NCBI GenBank assembly: GCA_950022655.1
Contig: OX465579.1
Coordinates: 133,022,118 to 133,086,117, forward strand
DNA: 64,000 bases
Source of the DNA: Alentia gelatinosa
Taxonomy: Eukaryota; Annelida; Polychaeta; Phyllodocida; Polynoidae
Reading direction: 5' to 3'
Positions 49,801 through 59,778 of this stretch are shown piece after piece. A program made the translations under genes and the position numbers. Position 1 is the first letter of the stretch, and each line of letters starts with the position of its first letter. The notes beneath the pieces are model-generated. The model saw only the letters and a list, made by a program, of their open reading frames with translations, made no database searches and was not told where the DNA came from.

Positions 49801-52800
49801 GTGCGGCACTTGTGGCTTCAAACTCCTGCTAAGCTCCAGAGGTTACCCGTTGAGCCAGTTGATGTTAATGTTTTTGTGAATACATAACTGAACGCTTGTG
49901 CACTTACGGTTACAGTATATTCTGGTCATGAGACACACCATGGAACTTAATTACAATTTAGATGGTAGTCCCAGGCTAACTATGGACCCATTCATATTTT
50001 ACTACAGCTGTAGCTCTGATTCAACGGGGTCCTTATGCATAAACAGTACATCATTGGAGAGATAATCATGTGTATTTTCATTCTTATCATATTAATACTT
50101 TATATTGAGTTGCAATCTTTATAATACTTTTCTGGGTTATTTGCGATTATTAGTCTGAGAGGCTATTTTCTTTTTTTGCTATATCAAACCCGAGAACTAG
50201 ACCTAGTCAAAACTCTGACCACTTCTCTGATCGAGCCATATATGATATACAGTAAAAACCTGCGTAAGCGGACACCCTCCGTTTCGGAGAAAAGTGTCCG
50301 CTTACGCGGGGTTTTCAAGTTTCCTCCAGCCCAATATAAATGTGTTATATGCCGATAAATAGGGGAGAGAAAGGTGATAATAGATCTGAAAACCATTTTA
50401 TGATATCTTAATTGGGTCCGAAGTTATTAAACCTTGAATTACAAAATACATTTTCTATGAATATACCCACACACACTGATAAAAAGGACAGATTAACCTA
50501 TTTTTGGTAGGGTGTCCGTCGGAGGTGTCCTCTTACACTTGGTTTGAGGCCTTTTCGTACCGAAATAACTGTCCGCTTACGCTGGGTGTCCGCTTACGCG
50601 GGGTGCCCGCTTACGCGGGGTGACCGCTTACGCGGGGTTAAAATAAACATATAATGGAGGGAAAAGATTCCGTTCCGAGCAAAAGTGTCCGCTGATGCGG
50701 CGTGTCCGCTTACGCGGGGTGTCCCTTAGGCGGGGTTCTACTGTATATAGATCTAGTATAGTGCATTTTCTGTCAAAGCTACTTCATTTCTGGTAAGTGT
50801 CTTTTTAGGTTTTTTATGTAGGGATGTAGATATTGATCATCTGCATATTAAATTCTGTTTATTTGGATTTACTTATAACACGGGGTGTGTCAACGTGAAG
50901 CCAGGACATGGCCATTTTTGTTACAGTGTGTTAGCCAATCAAATCATCCATAAAAATCAAGTTATCAGCCTGGGATGAAAATGTCAGTCTGGGATGCAAA
51001 CGTCAGCCTCGGACTAAAACGTCAGCCTTGGTAAATAACGCATAATAACTATACCCCAAGCAGCGTTATGTAACTATAGATTGTTCGGAAATGGGTATAT
51101 AGGAATAGTAGTTGTGGCACTAGCAGACATCAATATTAATCTATATAGTCCGCAATTCTAGAAGTAGATGTTGGAAGTTAAGTGATATTGGCTGGAGCTG
51201 GCCTAGGGTGTGGCTCTTTACTCAAGTGTGGCCTTTTAGAAACCGAATACGTACAGCCTATTCCTATATACCTATGGCAATAAGGTATCTGGACGCCGCC
51301 CGTTTCGTAGCCAGCACGCCTTGGTTTTCAGCGGGTGACTGACAGACTTTATGCTTTTTTTTAAATTTGTCAGAACTTGGTCAACAATTGATGTAGGCAC
51401 TTTGAATAAACATCAATGGATAGCTAAAGATATGCGGAAAACTGAGTTTATATTTTGAGTCACAATAGACAGCATATGATTATTTGTCATTGTTTGTTAT
51501 GTGGTTTGCAGCAAGTAAGAGAGTATCAGGCTATATTTAGTCAGACGAGTCCGACCCTATACACTTGTATTAGGGTCGAACACCACTGCATAGGGTATTT
51601 CTGGGGTTTTCCTTGGCAGGGTGAATAAAGATATTTTAGCTTATAACATCGTCCTTCTAGACTGAATTCACAAACTATACAATTATATATACCCATGCCA
51701 GCATGCTAAATATTGTGCCATCCCTATAACAACCTAGATCACCATGTTTTACTGTGGGAATCGATCTCACTGGCTTCAGCAGTCCGCCATTACTTTTGGA
51801 TGGTACCCAGCAGACTCAGTAACCAGCTCAATTTTCAAATGACAACTGACATCCTGCACATTTTTCTGTGTCGTTTTTGTGAATAATAAACTTGAATGGG
51901 ATATCAAACGGATACAATACATTCAGAATAGGTAGATAACAATGATGATATCAAATCATAGCCGAAATATTGGTCAAAAGCGATTTTTCTAACTTTTGAC
52001 AAGTGCTTGAGCGATAATAGGGGGCCGCACTATTTTCGAAAACGAGACATAACAACAAACTGCTGTCAGAATGTGTTTCTATCAATTCTAATCTAAAAAA
52101 GTTGTCCCTAATGTCAGTATCTGGTTATTTGAAAGACCTGCATTGCAATTTCATAAAGCAGTCCAATATTTTGAATGAAATAACTTTTAAAAACTTACTT
52201 CCGATCTTTGTTGACATTCAGTCATAAGCACATGGTGAGGTCACGTGACCACAACAAGAGGGGAAGCAAGATGGCCGATGTGCTCTCTGGTTCAGGCACA
52301 GACAACCTCTAATCATTTTCATGTCGAGATATCTTAGTATTTTGAAGATATTTTCTGATCAAAATATATCAGAAGCAAGCGAAATATGTGAACTATCGAT
52401 TCAGGTTAGTTAGATAGTTGGATGTTAAGAATTAAAGACGTGAGAGTGCGAACCATCTTGGTTCGCAAAAAACCCCAGAATTTGCTTATGGAGCGATCCA
52501 CGACCCTAATATGGGAACGTACTGTTAGGGTCGCCCACGACTAGCTATATTATATATACCTTCAATTGTCGGCTAATATCAATAAAAACCGAATGTCTCT
52601 GAACGTCAACCTGTGCAGTAAACGTCAACATGGGCATTAACTTCAACCTGGGCAGTAAACAAAAGTTATTCCACCCCCAGCATCGTTAAGTAATCATAGG
52701 TTGTTCGCTCATAGGTATTACATAGGAATACCACTTACCAGTTATTTGAGGCGTCATCCAATACTGTTTTTTAATTTCATAGTTCGATAATCATCGCAAT

Positions 52801-53090
52801 ATAACAGAGCATCATCCAGATATTGAAATGTAAGTGGTAATAATCTTTGTACAACTTGTGTTCTTAATTATACTTGGTAATAAGCCAGTTGAACGTAGAA
52901 TAGAAAGAGTGAAATGCACCACATGCATCAAAACCGGTCACTTCCTGTAATAGTAGGGCGTCAGTCCCCCAAATATCGCCCACGCGGCGTTACCCATGGT
53001 GGTGCGTTGTCGACGATTTCACGGCTAAGAACATCAAACATGCAAACTTACGTAATAGTTTTGTCCTGGAGGCTGTCCATGCCAAGACAT
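34806..53090 (-). CDS. PEF1: Peflin-like penta-EF-hand protein (8 coding exons)
   Basis: Exons on minus: 53090-53052, 42184-41497, 40012-39879, 39295-39168, 38713-38639, 38286-38212, 36795-36627 and 34850-34806. All have GT/AG ends and matching phases (0,1,0,2,2,2,0), giving 450 aa. Exon 1 encodes [13 protein letters not shown]. Residues ~1-275 are Gly/Pro/Tyr/Gln-rich. Five EF-hands follow. EF1 loop [12 protein letters not shown] (290-301), EF2 [12 protein letters not shown] (327-338) and EF3 [12 protein letters not shown] (357-368) look able to bind calcium. EF4 ([12 protein letters not shown]) and EF5 ([15 protein letters not shown]) are degenerate. The C-terminus is [14 protein letters not shown]. 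This is the PEF1 architecture; human peflin is 284 aa, so the N-terminal part is about 165 aa longer. Known peflins dimerise with ALG-2 and act as calcium-dependent adaptors at COPII sites and with CUL3-KLHL12. Intron 1 is 10.9 kb. Exon 1 is tied to the rest by phase, composition and start context only. Confidence 0.9.
36898..37011 (+). repeat. (GGGA)n microsatellite, about 28 units
   Basis: An uninterrupted tetranucleotide array in PEF1 intron 6, at the edge of the family C copy, where copy 1 has a degenerate 'ccttcccttccctcg' tract. The 'LPPSLPPS' ORFs across it are by-products. Confidence 0.95.
37012..38133 (-). mobile_element. Family C element, copy 2 (inverted, partial)
   Basis: On the minus strand it runs collinearly with 21391-22885 and 24600-24800: 'agcaggtggacggttggtctttaggttatg', 'ggttttatggtggtaca', 'aagaactcctttatggacata', and 'ccaatcaatgcagg'. 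It lacks the 21487-22189 insertion and most of the 22886-24600 interior. It lies in PEF1 intron 6 and ends in the (GGGA)n array. Confidence 0.7.
37247..37335. mobile_element. 89-bp foldback with 'tacagtaaaaccccgctta' ends
   Basis: The outer arms TACAGTAAAACCCCGCTTA and TAAGCGGGGTTTTACTGTA are exact inverses; inner parts 'aaggggccac' / 'gtggcccctt' extend the stem. Same family as 50246-50748 and the fragments at 3366 and 3775. Confidence 0.75.
40600..40800 (+). repeat. Dispersed repeat family D, copy 1
   Basis: The blocks 'gggttgtca', 'aagcggtttcatc', 'tgggattcctcaggGtgc' and 'gtgatgatagagttcatat' match the same order at about 47040-47150 ('gggttgtcagggg', 'taagcggtttcatcactgggaatcctcaggctgc'). 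Both lie in PEF1 introns. No coding capacity. Confidence 0.5.
42461..42557 (+). repeat. Dispersed repeat family A, 3' fragment
   Basis: Matches the last ~95 bp of 20475-20872 and 58207-58534, from 'ggccagtcagagaagga' to 'gacttgagcaagtct'. Confidence 0.7.
43140..43325 (-). repeat. Dispersed repeat family E with 3 x 19-bp tandem units
   Basis: 43244-43300 holds three copies of 'ttttcgtcccgctctgA(t/c)g'. The flank ('ttcctatatacccat', later 'gttacataccgctgctggg'), read on minus, matches the flanks of similar tandem blocks at 50975-51110 and 52600-52740. One element family therefore carries a variable short tandem array. Confidence 0.55.
43429..43589. repeat. 161-bp near-perfect palindrome
   Basis: The left arm 43429-43500 and right arm 43515-43589 are inverse over about 72 bp, including 'ggtaaggcttgg', 'attactgccc', 'gcaaaagt' and 'caaagtta', around a 14-bp loop. 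It could form a long hairpin or cruciform. No ORF or target duplication seen. Confidence 0.8.
46384..46450 (+). ncRNA. Hammerhead-ribozyme-like motif (type I layout)
   Basis: CTGATGA (46406-46412) is followed by a 4-bp hairpin GGGC/GCCC with loop CTCAAAA (46414-46428), then GAAA (46429-46432), a palindromic ACATGT and the cleavage-type triplet GTC (46436-46438). GGT (46439-46441) can pair with ACC (46403-46405). ATAAGT (46445-46450) can pair with ACTTAT (46384-46389), giving an interrupted stem I. Short palindromic stem III is known from hammerheads of Penelope-like elements. One extra A (46413) lies between CTGATGA and stem II, which departs from the strict core. Similar GAAAC motifs also occur as conserved retroelement tails without ribozyme activity. 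Confidence 0.4.
47040..47150 (+). repeat. Dispersed repeat family D, copy 2
   Basis: Matches 40680-40780 as described for copy 1. No other feature in it. Confidence 0.45.
47681..48690 (-). pseudogene. 5'-truncated LINE fragment with RNase H end and Cys-rich C-terminus
   Basis: On minus, [12 protein letters not shown] (about 48685-48650) is the last catalytic block of a LINE-type RNase [14 protein letters not shown] and [20 protein letters not shown] then NC (about 48440-48340) are the typical C-terminal Cys/His region of I- and Jockey-related LINEs. Several frameshifts separate them. The 3'UTR ends at 47681 in (CAAA)n after 'ggatgataaaccac', the same type of tail as at 1195-1372. It is non-functional and lies in PEF1 intron 1. 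Confidence 0.7.
49265..49694. mobile_element. MITE with piggyBac-like end and long imperfect TIRs
   Basis: The right end reads CCCTGTAAAGGGTTAA (TTAA at about 49688-49691). The inner sequence 'tggatgccctgcttcatagc' then 'cttggttttcac' (minus) matches, inverted, the left-hand 'tggacgcccagcttcgtaaa' and 'cttggttttcggg'. A related copy lies at 51290-51540 in the opposite direction. The left terminus is decayed. Confidence 0.5.
50246..50748. mobile_element. MITE made of 'gtgtccgcttacgcgggg' repeats
   Basis: The ends ATACAGTAAAAACCTGCGTAAG and, inverted, ATACAGTAGAACCCCGCCTAAG are TIRs. Four tandem ~18-bp units lie at 50571-50639, three more at 50687-50737, and one hairpin at 50262-50310. Same family as the 89-bp foldback at 37247. 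Confidence 0.75.
50975..51110 (+). repeat. Dispersed repeat family E, copy 2
   Basis: Three imperfect units of 'aaaacgtcagcctgggat' are followed by 'cagcgttatgtaactatag' and 'ttgttcggaaatgggtatataggaat', matching 52600-52740 and, inverted, 43140-43325. Confidence 0.5.
51290..51540. repeat. Relative of the 49265-49694 MITE, opposite orientation
   Basis: Shares 'tctggacgc', 'tagccagcacgccttggttttca', 'caattgatgtagGcac' and 'catatgattatttgt' with the inverse of 49270-49685. The ends are not conserved. Confidence 0.55.
51535..52555. mobile_element. Possible ~1.0-kb TIR element
   Basis: The left end 'gtcagacgagtccgaccctatacacttgtattagggtcg' has an imperfect inverted match at the right end ('cgaccctaatatgggaacgtactgttagggtcgcccacgac'). 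Both ends are themselves small palindromes around 'gaccctA'. A similar end occurs at about 10030-10090. The limits are approximate. Confidence 0.35.
52600..52740 (+). repeat. Dispersed repeat family E, copy 3
   Basis: Three units of 'aacgtcaacctgggcagta' are followed by 'cagcatcgttaagtaatcataggttgttcg'; see the copies at 43140 and 50975. It lies 300 bp downstream of PEF1 exon 1 in intron 1. Confidence 0.5.
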
Positions 53091-53300
53091 ACTTCTCACG
53101 TCAAGAGAACTACAACAGGAAGCTTGATTTTGATGATTTTCTACCAAGATTCGTCCAACTTTACTTCCTTCGTACAACAATGGCCGCTCTCCTTTACCTC
53201 AGGTGATGCCCTCTATCGGGGATTTGGGAAATATTTTTAGGATAGATGGCGCTGTAATCTTAATCGCATAGTCTTACAATTATGTTGTCCAGTGACACCG
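53091..53300 (-). promoter_or_regulatory. PEF1: Probable PEF1 5'UTR and core promoter region
   Basis: Read on minus upstream of the ATG at 53090: 'gcggccattgttgt' (about 53178-53191) and 'gcgccatcta' (about 53245-53255) resemble YY1-type GCCAT sites found near start sites of TATA-less genes. No TATA box is evident. The start site is not defined; this is inference from position. Confidence 0.3.
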
Positions 53301-53749
53301 CTATACCACGAGCCTTCACACGGATAGGGTTTATTCTATGAAAAGTGTGCCTCGACTACGCTTGACCATAGAGCTGTACTAGACTGATTTCACGGTGTGG
53401 TACACGCACTGCGCCGCTCCGGTTTATCGTTCCGCAAAATCTATCTCTCTACTCTGTGGGCAACCAACCCCTGTCTGCACTGTGCTGCGTTTGCTAACGT
53501 GCGTAGCAAACATCTGCTCTGGTGGCCAGTGTACGCAAAAACCATGTTTTCGAGCGATACAGTGTGGAGTAGGATATTGGTATCCCGCTCATCCGCTAGA
53601 GGGCTCGGCAGTTGACTGTAGTACCAGTTCTAGCCACCAGGATTCAAAAGCGGAGCTGCTCATGGCCTGGAGTATACCACTGTGCCTGGTGTATAACCAC
53701 CCGCCGACTGTCAGCAGCAGCTTGGCCGTTTTGACTAAATTTGAGCACT

Positions 53750-55925
53750 AACTTTCGCTTCTACCAATACCCCATAAACTCATGGAAAAAATTATGTATA
53801 GTCATCTGATAGAATATATTAATGTCAACAAAATCCTGACTGACAGTCAATTTGGTTTTAGGAAAGCTATGTCTACAATAGATGCAATATAAAAATTCAC
53901 AGATGGTGTTTTATCTCACAAAAATGTAGGCAAGAGTATTTTAGCTGTTTTTGTGGATTTACGGAAGGCGTTCGATACTGTAAATCACGAAATTCTCCTA
54001 AAAAAACTGGCCTTGTATGGGGTTGCCGGTAGCTGTCATCATTGGTTTGAAAATTATCTGAGTTTAAGAAAACAAAGAGTTAAAGTGAACAACCTGGTAT
54101 CTGTAATGAAAGACATCAAACATGGTGTGCCACAAGGATCAATACTTGGGCCTTTATTGTTCCTCTTATATGTTAATGATCTGTTAAAAGTTATGAAAAA
54201 TAATAAGGTGATTCTCTTTGCTGATGATACGCTGATATACAGACATGGTAATAACGAAAAATTGTTGTACAAGGAGACCCAGAGTGATGTGGATATGTTT
54301 TTTACCTGGTGCACACAAAAAAAACTTAGCATAAACATAGGTAAGACGAAACATATGTGTTTTACGGCAAAGAAAAGGGTAAAGATGGAAAACGAAGATA
54401 AACTTTTTATTAACAATAAAGAAATAGCACAAGTACACTCATACAAATATCTAGGTTTTACCCTTTACAGGAACTTGGACTTTAAGGCCCGGCCCCACTG
54501 GTACGATGCGATCGTCACACATGTTTTATGGCCCCGTAAACGCCCCCTCTGTGGGGTTTATGACCCCCATTGCGATGGATTCATCGCACTCAATCGCAGA
54601 GAAAATCCAGGGTATGCCCCACTGATGCGTTGGAATCGTCGCATCACTTCTGGCATCACCTAAGCATAATAAGCGTAGGTATAGAACTTAATTTCTAATA
54701 TTTATGATGTATTCACATCTAATCATAATCATATCACTTCTCAACCTCACGTTTTACAAGGTATCAGAATAACACCTACTCTACAGGCACAGCCTGATGT
54801 TTTGACAGCTTTCACACCTCCCGAAATCTGGCATCCACATGAATGCTGTCAGGTATGGCAGTTATTGACTGGACTACATGGGTTCAATGCAGTATAAACA
54901 ATTTTTATAGAAATATAAAAGGGAGTACTTTGTAGCGATGCGGCCCCACAGGAGCAATTGTGTGCGATGCGATAGGCGGCGCCGTTTTTATGACCTTCGC
55001 CGGCCGTTTATGACTTTTTATTGACTTGCGACAATCGCATCGCACCAGTGGGGCCGGGCCTTTAGACATCAATTTGCTATATTGCGAAGAAACATAACTT
55101 TTAGATTGTATCAACTTTCTAAGATGAGAAATTATCTAACTAAAAAAGCTGCTCTTTCCATCTATACCACTGCCATCTTGCCATATTTCGACTATGGGGA
55201 CGTACTTTATGATAACGCACCTGTAAAATACAGAGATTCTCTTCAGATTTTACAAAAGTGTGCCTTACGGATCTGCCTAAGAGCGAACCCATACATCTCC
55301 ATAAGAAATTTGCATTGACTAGCTGAGTCAAGTGGGTGCCACTACAAGTTTAAGGATAGGAGAGAGGCTCATCTCTTGAACTACATGTACAAAAGATCAA
55401 GATTATCTCAGCATATACCCCTAATTCCTAGAAACACCAGACTTTTTGATGCACCAGTACTTCATGTTGATCGACCAAATGGTGCAGCGTATACAAGATC
55501 TGTTACTTATCATGGTGGTAAGAAATGGAACGCTCTGACGCCCATGCTTAGAAACACTGAAACTTTTGTGATGTTCAAGGCCTTTACTAAGGCAAATATG
55601 AGAGCCAAAATTTGGCAAGTCTAGTCTAACTTCAGCAACCTCATTCTGTATTACCTGAGATTCTCATATATGGAAAGTGATAATCTGCTGTTGTTTTTCA
55701 TGTATGCTAATATATACATTGTTTTCCTGGTTGATTTTTTCTTTTTCGTTTTCTTCAAAAAACATGATGTCAAATATCTAAGCTCTGAATTTTATGGCTT
55801 GGCCATTAAAACCAGCCTCATTATCAGGCTGAGGCCTTCTGCCACTTTGTTGGGTTTAAATGCCAAAGCAAGTGAACTAGTGAAACGTGTGTATTACTTA
55901 TTGACCCAATAAAGAAATAAAATTT
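53750..55925 (+). pseudogene. 5'-truncated non-LTR retrotransposon (CR1/Jockey-like RT)
   Basis: RT motifs in order: LLPIPHKLMEKI (about 53765), QFGFRKAMST, FVDLRKAFDTVNHEILLKKL, GVPQGSILGPLLFLLYVNDL and FADDTLIY (catalytic DD intact), then a tail domain with YGDVLYDNAP, KKWNALTPMLR and a stop at 55624. The RT frame (53953-54480) resumes after a MITE at 55065. Stops occur at about 53892 and 55318. No endonuclease is present, so it is 5'-truncated. AATAAA at 55908-55913 and an A-rich end mark the 3' terminus. It lies about 660 bp upstream of PEF1, head-to-head. Confidence 0.88.
54485..55061. mobile_element. 577-bp MITE inserted in the LINE, TTA duplication
   Basis: The ends AGGCCCGGCCCCACTGGTnC then GATGCGAT are inverted over about 28 bp with one mismatch. 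TTA at 54482-54484 and 55062-55064 flanks it. Excising the element with one TTA puts the LINE back into one frame (..NLDF-RHQF..). TTA duplication and GC-rich ends fit PIF/Harbinger-type MITEs. The ORF running into it from the LINE ends within the MITE. Confidence 0.85.
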
Positions 55926-58206
55926 AAAAAAACCAAAACAAACTAACTTGTACAAAGCCGCCACCAAAGCATCGCTGGCCAAAACCTGAGGCCGTGAGTT
56001 TTCACGGGATCTGCGTTGACCACTTAGCCACTTATAGTGTAGTCTCTTTCACGACTACTTCAGGCGCACAGGGCAGCCTCGGAAGTAGAGCCGTGTACAC
56101 GCCGTCTGGTGAATGGTGGCCTCACTACATGCTACTTATAGTGCGACACACCGTCAACATGAAACGGGCAATGTCCTGCGAGAAGCAATCCCGTAAGTGG
56201 AGACCTAGAGTTTGGGCAGCTTTACACATTCATTACATCAAGGCTTATCTTTATTTATCTCCATTGTTTGGTTTAATGCAGAATTCAGCATAGAATTGAT
56301 GAGCTATCAGCATTCCCATACAAAACCCAACTTGGCAGCACACTGCTCCACTTGATTACTGTGTTTTGCACTGACCGAGCGGCATAGTTTGTGGAGAAGC
56401 ACTCGGCACACCGTCTATCAGAGGAACAGGGAACTTGGCTTGCCCATTATTGCGACTAATGTCCACCAGACATTGACAGCAAACCCGCTATGTGTTCATG
56501 GCCTCACTGGAACCGGCTGGTCCCGGGGCTTGGTGGATCCACTCTCTTGGCACCCGCCGAGCACCATGTGCATGTCTTGTGGTTGTCAGCGAGCTAAAAA
56601 TAGACGATATGGTGGACTATCTATGAGAATTTTTAGATTTAGGGGCAGTCGGCTGGCCAGCCCCAACGAGCAACATCAGCTGGTTGGTCCAAACCAGCCC
56701 CCAGAATGTCTATATGGTGTATCAGCCAGACCCCTGCCAGATTCCTGCCGGACCCCTGTGAATATTCCCAGATAACCTAAGATGTGCAACTGCTGGACAT
56801 ACGAAAACAAAAAGCTGGATACAGCTTACATACTCTATATGATTCCGACTTCCGCTACTGGACCCCCAGGAGGAGCCTTGCTGCTAGATACAGATACAGC
56901 TTGTATAATCCCTAAAATCCAATTGTGTCCGGGGCTTTACCACAGGAACCTCCTGGAGGGGCTTCTCAGCTGGAACCCTGTCAATCGTCAGAGGTATGCC
57001 CCCCCCCCCCCCCAAATAAAATCCTGGGTACACCCCTGAGAAATCACTGATTTTTACCTGGTTACCTGTGAAAACTCAAAGTTCTGAAAATATTCCCAGT
57101 TCACCAAGGCCTGTTAAAATGTTTAGTGGTCTTCGCCATGTTTAGACCTACATGGAACAGTTTGAATTATAGCCCTGGCCCTGCTTGGAGTTTCTAAACA
57201 ATTGTTAGAGTTTCGGTGACTTTAACAGAGAGCAGCCCCCGAAATAGGGCCTATTTGAAATGGTCACCAAAGAACAGTGATAATCCGATTCTGAGAAGGC
57301 CATTTGAACATCGATGCTACCTATCCCCTAGTCCGATTTACAAGTGCCTTATATCGATTTGTAGGGGAGATAGAGGTGGTAATGAATCTGTTTTCGATTT
57401 TTTTATTGGATCCAAAGTTATCAAACTTTGAATTATTTTCAATGAATCCACACCAGCGGCCCGTGGCTCACCCCGGCTCGGCTCCCGGCGGCTCTCTTTG
57501 ATCTCAATCGGGTTGCTGTACAAGGTCATAAAGTGTAGATGTGTGATCTGCAAAGGGTATAAGACAGCAACATTCTTGTTCCCCATTATAATCGGTGATC
57601 GGATCGGGGAGATTCTGTGGAAAATGTCGCTGTCTTATGGGCTTAAGAATGTCAATGAAAGGTATTGTATTTTCTAGGAGTCTTAGTGGTTAAAGATAGA
57701 AAAGATCCTGGAGCAACTGTGCTGCCACCCTGGTGGCGAAAACGGAAAATCGAGAACACTAGCGAGGCATAGCGAGATAGGCCAGCAGCCCCACGTTTCC
57801 AGTCCAGGTCATTCCAAGTCCGTGGCTGCGCCATCAAGCAGTTTGGGTCGCCAGGACTACGCCGATGCACTTTGCTTAATTGCATACCCCCCCCCCCCCC
57901 CCGATCCCCAGACCTTATCATTAATAAATGCCCTTCAATAGTAAATCTTCAGTACATCCCATGCATATGATCTCTTCACTGGCATATGGTAGCATTCATT
58001 ATCTATAGTTGGGGTGAGGTGGTTGATATCTTTAAAGTGAACAAAAAGCAAACAGACGTTTGAGATGACTAAAAGATGGCTTTCTCGATTACTGAGATGA
58101 ATTAGTTTCTGCCCCCTCTCACTATATGTCTGGAGGAGACACTGTCTCAGTACTATGGGAGTGACCACACCCTGGGCACCTTGAAAGTACATGTATATTT
58201 AGACTG
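55926..58206. other. Repeat-rich stretch without a recognisable gene
   Basis: ORFs up to 128 codons (plus, 56389-56775) show no domain that I recognise and no splice context. The sequence is GC-richer than the host around it from about 55980 to 57050. It contains C-runs at 56999-57013 and 57887-57902. It is probably unclassified transposon DNA. Confidence 0.35.
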
Positions 58207-58534
58207 GACTGGTACAATCGGTAATGGTGTTGGATTATTGGCACTGTTTAGCTCCAGGATTTCCAACACTCTCCACACAGATATACTGGCTACTGTTCAG
58301 ATATCTGATGGGAGATTGATACCCTCCCACTTTGATCTTAATCAGGTCAAAGTCAGGAGTAGGCTAAAATTATTGCTATGACAACAGAGGCGGCCAGAGA
58401 ACTGGTGGAGGGGAGGGGGGAGGGTTAGGAGGAAGTATGGGCCATTCAGAGAAGGATACATACTTTAATGAACTTTATTCTGATTGTGATTAATCATTTA
58501 ATGGATGTTCATAATCAAAGACTTGAGCAAGTCT
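58207..58534 (+). repeat. Dispersed repeat family A, copy 2
   Basis: Matches 20475-20872 over nearly its whole length, with a deletion in the GGGA-rich middle part. Confidence 0.7.
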
Positions 58535-58559
58535 AATGTATATTCTATGGTGAGTATTA

Positions 58560-58747
58560 AGGGACCGTTCATTATTTACGGCAGGCGGGATGAGCTATTG
58601 GAGGGGGGGGGGGGCAGTTCATACGAGGCTATTTGCCTGGGGGAGAGGATTTCATTCGGAGGTATTCCCGAGGAGGCAGCGATTTATTTGGGAGGATTCC
58701 CCGAGCTAAACCAACACACACCCTGACATAGATAATGAACGCTCCCT
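58560..58747. mobile_element. 188-bp MITE with AGGGACCGTTCATTAT ends
   Basis: The left end AGGGACCGTTCATTAT and right end ATAATGAACGCTCCCT are inverted (15 of 16). A run of 12 G lies inside at 58603-58614. No clear target duplication. Confidence 0.65.
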
Positions 58748-59778
58748 ATATACCTTCCCCATCTCGTCGGTGTGATAAGGGACCACTACATTGGCATGCA
58801 TCCGAAGCGAGAAAAAGACCTCAACCACGATAACTCTCCAAAGGATATAATACAAGGTGCGTCACCTTCACCCCCCCCCCCCCCCCCCACCAAAGTACTC
58901 AGATTTTTTATTTTTTGATTAAGAAAAGAAAGACATACAGTTCGCCCCTCAGATATCGAGAAGGTGTTGGGCTGGTGGAATAGCCGCTTAAATGTTAAAG
59001 AACATTGAGTAGATAAATGAATTAAATGTAACTGTCACCGAGCCGATGCACCAAACATATCAAACTGAAGAAAGGGCGTTTATTCAAGATATAGTTATTT
59101 ACGTGGAGATGACAGTAGCTTGATTTCCTCGAGTGGCTTGACAAACCTATTTGAATAAGAAGAGGTTTGCTGGAGGTACACTCTACACAATGCATACAGG
59201 AAGAATTATATATAAATATATACATTCTGAAATTGATTCATGGAAACGGACCACTCATAAAAAACAACGGTTATGGAAAACAAATGGGTAGCACTAGGTA
59301 TATAAAATTTAGCCGTGATAAGAGGTAAGGGTATATTGCATTTCAACGTATGGAGTTATATAAAGCCAAATACGATAGAAATCTTAAGAGTAGATTTGGA
59401 AAATCCAATGATAGATATAGTACAAAGTATTTTTTAGCAAAACTCAGAAGCAAATAATTTTCATTGAGTGAATTGACATTTTGTTCAATAAAGCAAACAT
59501 TTTGAACTGATATACATGCAACTCATTATAAATCTTTATCCCCTGATATATCCAGATAATTCCTCATAATTTGAAAATAAGCACATCCAGGAAATATGTT
59601 CTTTGCCATAGTGCAATCATGACCTCTGCATAGCATTTCTTCCGGTCAGTCCAGCGAGTTATACAGTGAAACCATTGTCTTTAACATGACAATTTCCTGT
59701 ATGTACATATACAATATATATAAGGATGGTGATGATAGATGAGGATGACTATGAAATACAAGGGAAAGATTAAACACC
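58748..59778. other. AT-rich stretch, LINE 3' flank
   Basis: No gene is seen. A C-run lies at 58871-58888. Part of 59500-59778 is presumably the 3'UTR of the minus-strand LINE; its exact end was not fixed. Confidence 0.35.

Noticed and set aside
52271..52311. Plus-strand AAGATGGCCGATG with a 13-codon ORF, looking like a gene start with a YY1-type site
   Set aside because: The ORF stops after 13 codons without a donor site in a useful position, and the region is within a probable TIR element.
53395..53751. 118-codon plus-strand ORF just upstream of the LINE
   Set aside because: No domain recognised. It lies in the presumed PEF1 promoter side and shares a short block with a TIR element.
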